DNA from: an uncultured Mycoplasma sp.
GTDB taxonomy: Bacteria; Bacillota_I; Bacilli_A; Mycoplasmatales; Mycoplasmoidaceae
Direction of reading: 5' to 3'
DNA length: 11,520 bases
Assembly: GCA_947174035.1 (NCBI GenBank)
Contig: CAMWHH010000010.1
Span: 1 to 11,520 of the forward strand
Part shown: piece after piece, positions 9,901 to 11,520 of the stretch
How positions within the stretch are numbered: position 1 is the stretch's first letter
Layout of the letters: every line of letters begins with the position of its first letter
Made by a program: the position numbers and the translations under genes
Notes under the pieces: model-generated
What the model was told of the DNA's origin: nothing
Seen by the model: the letters and a program-made list of their open reading frames with translations, nothing else
Database searches by the model: none

Positions 9901-10471
9901 TGTTGTTTACTATTTCTTGATAAGTTTCTTCATAATAATCATTTAAATTATCTGAGTAATCTTTATTTCCCACATTTTGTGAATAGTGGTTCTCATTATT
10001 ATAATTGGATGAACTAGATAAATTATTAAAATTTAATTCATTTGCATAGTTTTTGTTTGTTAAAACACTATTTTTTATTTCATTTATTCCATTTAATGTA
10101 TCAGTAAATACATTTTGGTTTTCTTTACTTTCAATATTATTGGTATTCTGATTATAATAGGTAACATTACTGTCAGTTACATTTTCTTCATAATAAGCAA
10201 GATTTTGATTTTCATTAATTACATTATTTTGATCTATATTTGTATTTGCATCAACAGTATAACTAGGGTTTGGAGTTGTTTCTTTAGGAGCAAAAACATT
10301 GTTGTTTTCTAAATTATCATCAACAACAACCTTATTTTCTACAACTGGTTCTAAATTAAATCCAGGTATTAACTGATAATTATTTCTGATTTTGTTTATA
10401 AGGTATTCATTAGCAAAACTTTTTGAATCCTGTCTAGACATAACAGAAAAAACTTTTTCTTTTTTACTCAT
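6920..10471 (-). CDS. Gene A: large acidic, repeat-bearing, His/Cys-cluster protein (1183 aa)
   Basis: Unrecognised. TGA-Trp codons at W204 (9860-9862), W288 (9608-9610), W296 (9584-9586) and W594 (8690-8692) join four fragments; the stop is TAG at 6920-6922. Regions in order: residues 1-200, Asn/Gln/Tyr/Ser-rich and probably disordered; 246-310, a compact-looking helical patch holding two of the four Trp; 364-435, a His-rich then Cys-rich stretch; 510-600, basic/helical; 602-850, extremely Glu/Asp/Asn-rich; 844-942, two copies of a 56-residue-spaced repeat; 972-990, a degenerate third copy; about 1110-1180, a helical Lys/Glu tail. There is no signal peptide, membrane span or enzyme motif. 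I chose the ATG at 10471; the in-frame TTG two codons earlier is possible. It is the first gene of the operon. The acidic-plus-repeat layout recalls the acidic domains of M. pneumoniae terminal-organelle proteins (HMW1, HMW3, P65), but without EAGR boxes or proline richness, so homology is not claimed. Confidence 0.87.
7502..7558 (-). repeat. Degenerate third repeat unit in gene A
   Basis: Residues 972-990 read NILFDEDFNSSQYDVFEEK, which aligns with NFLFEEFNGPEYIEPVKK of the two good copies: N-x-LF, an acidic pair, F-N, an aromatic Y, then E. DNA identity is lost. An even weaker echo is EFLFNEF at about residues 633-639. Confidence 0.45.
7650..7700 (-). repeat. 51-bp direct repeat, copy nearer the C-terminus of gene A
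   Basis: This stretch is identical base for base to 7818-7868, 168 bp (56 codons) away, and encodes NFLFEEFNGPEYIEPV (residues 925-940). It is the conserved core of a longer protein repeat starting KNYVP at 900-904, with ELYKI and KDH also shared. Confidence 0.9.
7818..7868 (-). repeat. 51-bp direct repeat, copy nearer the N-terminus of gene A
   Basis: This is the identical partner of 7650-7700, encoding residues 869-884 plus flanking bases. Flanking parts (KNYVP at 844-848, ELYKI, KDHE) are similar rather than identical in the two units. This suggests either a recent duplication followed by divergence at the edges or conversion of the core. Confidence 0.9.
9167..9382 (-). other. His/Cys-rich segment of gene A protein
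   Basis: Residues 364-399 contain 14 histidines in 36 residues (including HHKKHH and DHHHHNHC). These are followed by Cys at 393, 400, 402, 425, 427 and 435, the CxC pairs being HCEC and SCNC. The four operon proteins otherwise have very few Cys. Such a cluster can bind Zn, Ni or Cu, but no standard zinc-finger spacing is matched. A low-complexity origin from CAT/CAC codon expansion is the alternative. Confidence 0.7.
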
Positions 10472-10532
10472 AATCAATAATTTAGAACAGAATTTGTTAT
10501 TCTTATTCCCCTTGTTATTTTCAGTTTCCTTC

Positions 10533-10577
10533 TATATATCTTAACTTATAAATTTTTATAAAATTTAATAAATTATG
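10533..10577 (-). promoter_or_regulatory. Candidate promoter zone for the gene A-D operon
   Basis: Three -10-like hexamers read on the minus strand: TATATA (10533-10538), TATAAG (10545-10550) and CATAAT (10572-10577). They would give a leader of roughly 55-95 bases before the ATG of gene A. None has a good -35 partner. The zone is supported mainly by position: it is the only non-coding stretch upstream of the four-gene block. Confidence 0.3.
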
Positions 10578-10672
10578 ATAAATACACTAGTTTATGGCGA
10601 ATTTTTAAAATTATTATCAAGAAAAAATATTTTAAATGTAAATCTAGTTATAAAATTAATGAATGGAAAAAT

Positions 10673-10678
10673 TATAAT
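10673..10678 (+). promoter_or_regulatory. Candidate -10 element for the DDAH-like gene
   Basis: A perfect TATAAT lies about 30 bases upstream of the ATG at 10708. No convincing -35 box is found 16-18 bases further upstream (only A/T runs), which is common for Mollicute promoters. In DNA this A+T-rich a chance match is possible. Confidence 0.45.
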
Positions 10679-10698
10679 TATAAGTAGTATTATTTTTT

Positions 10699-10702
10699 GG
10701 AG
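10699..10702 (+). promoter_or_regulatory. Ribosome-binding site of the DDAH-like gene
   Basis: GGAG lies five bases before the ATG at 10708, within TTTTTTGGAGTAAAAATG. This is the clearest Shine-Dalgarno match in the window. The operon genes on the other strand have much weaker ones, and this one fixes the start of the plus-strand gene. Confidence 0.75.
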
Positions 10703-10707
10703 TAAAA

Positions 10708-11472
10708 ATGAAAAAATTTAATTATGCTGTTGTTAGAACACCTACAGAATACAACGATGGATCAAGTGAAAAATTAAACTATTCAATATCACAAATCATT
10801 AAAGAACACGATACACTGGTTCATTTTTTAAGAAATGTACCTATTAGAGTACATAGTATGCCATCAGTTGTAAATGATGTAATTGGTTCAAAGTTGAGTC
10901 AATTATGTATTGCAACCCCAAGATGTGTTGTATTGACTAATTTTGTTGATGGATTAGTTAATAATCAAAAAATAAACATAGCAACACATCTAGGAAGATT
11001 TTATCCACTAAACAAAATTCATTTTATTGATTTTCCTGGATTAGTTTCTACAAAAGATGTTTTAACAGTTGATGATACTTATTACATTTCTTTATCAGAT
11101 GAAACAAATCAAGAAGGTGCTGCACAATTAAGTGAAATTCTTTCTCAATATGGTTTGAATGTAGTAGTAGTTAAAGAATCTGTTGAACCATTATCAAAAT
11201 ATTTAAATTATATTGAAGGTAATAATCTTTTAGTTAGAGAAGGATATGAAGCACCAAATATTTTTGACCAATTCAATAAAGTAATAGTTCCTGAAGAAGA
11301 AAAATCAGCAATAGGAGCTACTTGAATTAATGAAGTTCTTATTCTGCCAAATGATTGTCCAAGAGTTAAAGAATATTTAATAGGTTTAGATAGATATAAA
11401 ATTTTATCTATATCAATAGATGAAATGAGTAAAATTAATAATCTTTTAAAAGAATATTTAATTTTATTTTAA
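10708..11472 (+). CDS. DDAH/amidinotransferase-fold protein, probable pseudoenzyme (254 aa)
   Basis: The full length (254 aa) and motif order match dimethylarginine dimethylaminohydrolase (DDAH), which normally hydrolyses methylated arginine to citrulline and an amine through a Cys-His-acid site. Matches include the N-terminal YAVVRTP, TPRC at 70-73, ISLSDETNQEGAAQL at 127-141 (family GLS-x-RTN-x-x-G), YIEGNNLLV at 168-176, KVIVPEEE at 191-198, and TWINEVLILP with Trp206 encoded by TGA (11323-11325). Standard-code translation would stop at 205 aa and lose the tail. Against my remembered family pattern the working residues are gone: the Glu/Asp before TPRC become about S65/Q66, L(D/E)GGDV becomes VSTKDV (113-118), Arg of RTN becomes E132, the catalytic His becomes P161 and the catalytic Cys becomes E249. 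It is therefore probably non-enzymatic (binding or regulatory), though intact and under a good ribosome-binding site. It is divergent from the operon. Confidence 0.85.
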
Positions 11473-11490
11473 TTAATTTACAGCATCATA

Positions 11491-11513
11491 AAAATCACTC
11501 CATGAGCGATTTT
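11491..11513 (+). terminator. Candidate intrinsic terminator after the DDAH-like gene
   Basis: The stem is AAAATC-a-CTC, the loop CAT, and the return arm GAG-c-GATTTT. Nine pairs form around one A/C mismatch, starting 18 bases after the TAA at 11470-11472. The 3' arm ends in a short T run, followed by CTAATTT. The near-symmetric A/T flanks mean it could also work for a gene arriving from the other side beyond the window. Confidence 0.55.
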
Positions 11514-11520
11514 CTAATTT

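Larger units (their letters stand above)
10472..10707. other. Divergent intergenic region (236 bp)
   Basis: This is the only substantial non-coding gap in the window, lying between two divergent genes. It is very A+T-rich. It holds the candidate promoters listed separately and an AT-rich imperfect palindrome (AAATTTTTATAAAATTT, 10550-10566). I see no reading frame of credible length, no tRNA, no riboswitch-like conserved structure and no clear operator. Any control shared by the two transcription units would lie here. Confidence 0.7.

Noticed and set aside
1434..10471. Minus-strand fragments as separate genes or a decaying pseudogene cluster
   Set aside because: Each fragment boundary is an in-frame TGA with no frameshift. 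The DDAH-like gene shows TGA at a position that is Trp in its family, so code 4 explains all of them.
6920..10471. Lipoprotein or secreted surface adhesin for gene A
   Set aside because: The N-terminus (MSKKEKVFSVMSRQDSK) has no hydrophobic core or lipobox and no membrane segment is visible, so surface display is not supported.
10550..10566. AT palindrome in the intergenic region as an operator or terminator
   Set aside because: Imperfect, made only of A and T, and expected by chance at this base composition.
10708..11472. Arginine deiminase (ArcA) of the mycoplasma arginine pathway
   Set aside because: ArcA is about 400 residues with extra helical insertions; this protein is 254 aa and its motif order matches the shorter DDAH type.

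Overview
The window is low-GC, protein-dense DNA that only makes sense with UGA read as tryptophan (genetic code 4). Every long reading frame is interrupted by in-frame TGA under the standard code and becomes one uninterrupted gene when TGA is read as Trp. I counted twelve TGA-Trp codons and no TGG-Trp in the five genes. This points to a Mollicute (Mycoplasma, Ureaplasma, Spiroplasma and relatives). The absence of recognisable M. pneumoniae-type adherence proteins, together with large unfamiliar coiled-coil proteins, would fit a Malacoplasma (M. penetrans / M. iowae type) or another less-studied lineage, but the genus is a guess.

Layout. Positions 1-10471 hold four long, tightly packed minus-strand genes: gene A (10471-6920, 1183 aa), gene B (6909-3775, 1044 aa), gene C (3773-1434, 779 aa) and gene D (1410 to the left edge, at least 470 aa). 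The gaps between them are 10, 1 and 23 bases, which indicates one operon. Positions 10472-10707 are a divergent intergenic region with candidate promoters for both directions. Positions 10708-11472 hold one plus-strand gene of 254 aa, followed by a hairpin at 11491-11513. The short plus-strand frames inside 1-10471 are antisense shadows of the operon.

The four operon proteins have no visible signal peptide, membrane segment or enzyme motif. They are Lys/Glu/Asn/Asp/Ser-rich and mainly predicted coiled coil (B, D, much of C). A has a disordered, strongly acidic, repeat-bearing architecture with a His/Cys cluster. This looks like a set of structural proteins made together, such as an internal cytoskeleton, terminal-organelle or cell-shape scaffold. 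That role is inference from architecture and gene order.

The plus-strand gene is a recognisable member of the dimethylarginine dimethylaminohydrolase (DDAH) / amidinotransferase-fold family over its whole length. By a remembered-family alignment it has lost the catalytic Cys, His and acidic residues, so it is probably a pseudoenzyme. The two items most worth pursuing are the operon of uncharacterised scaffold-like proteins and the adjacent DDAH-fold pseudoenzyme.
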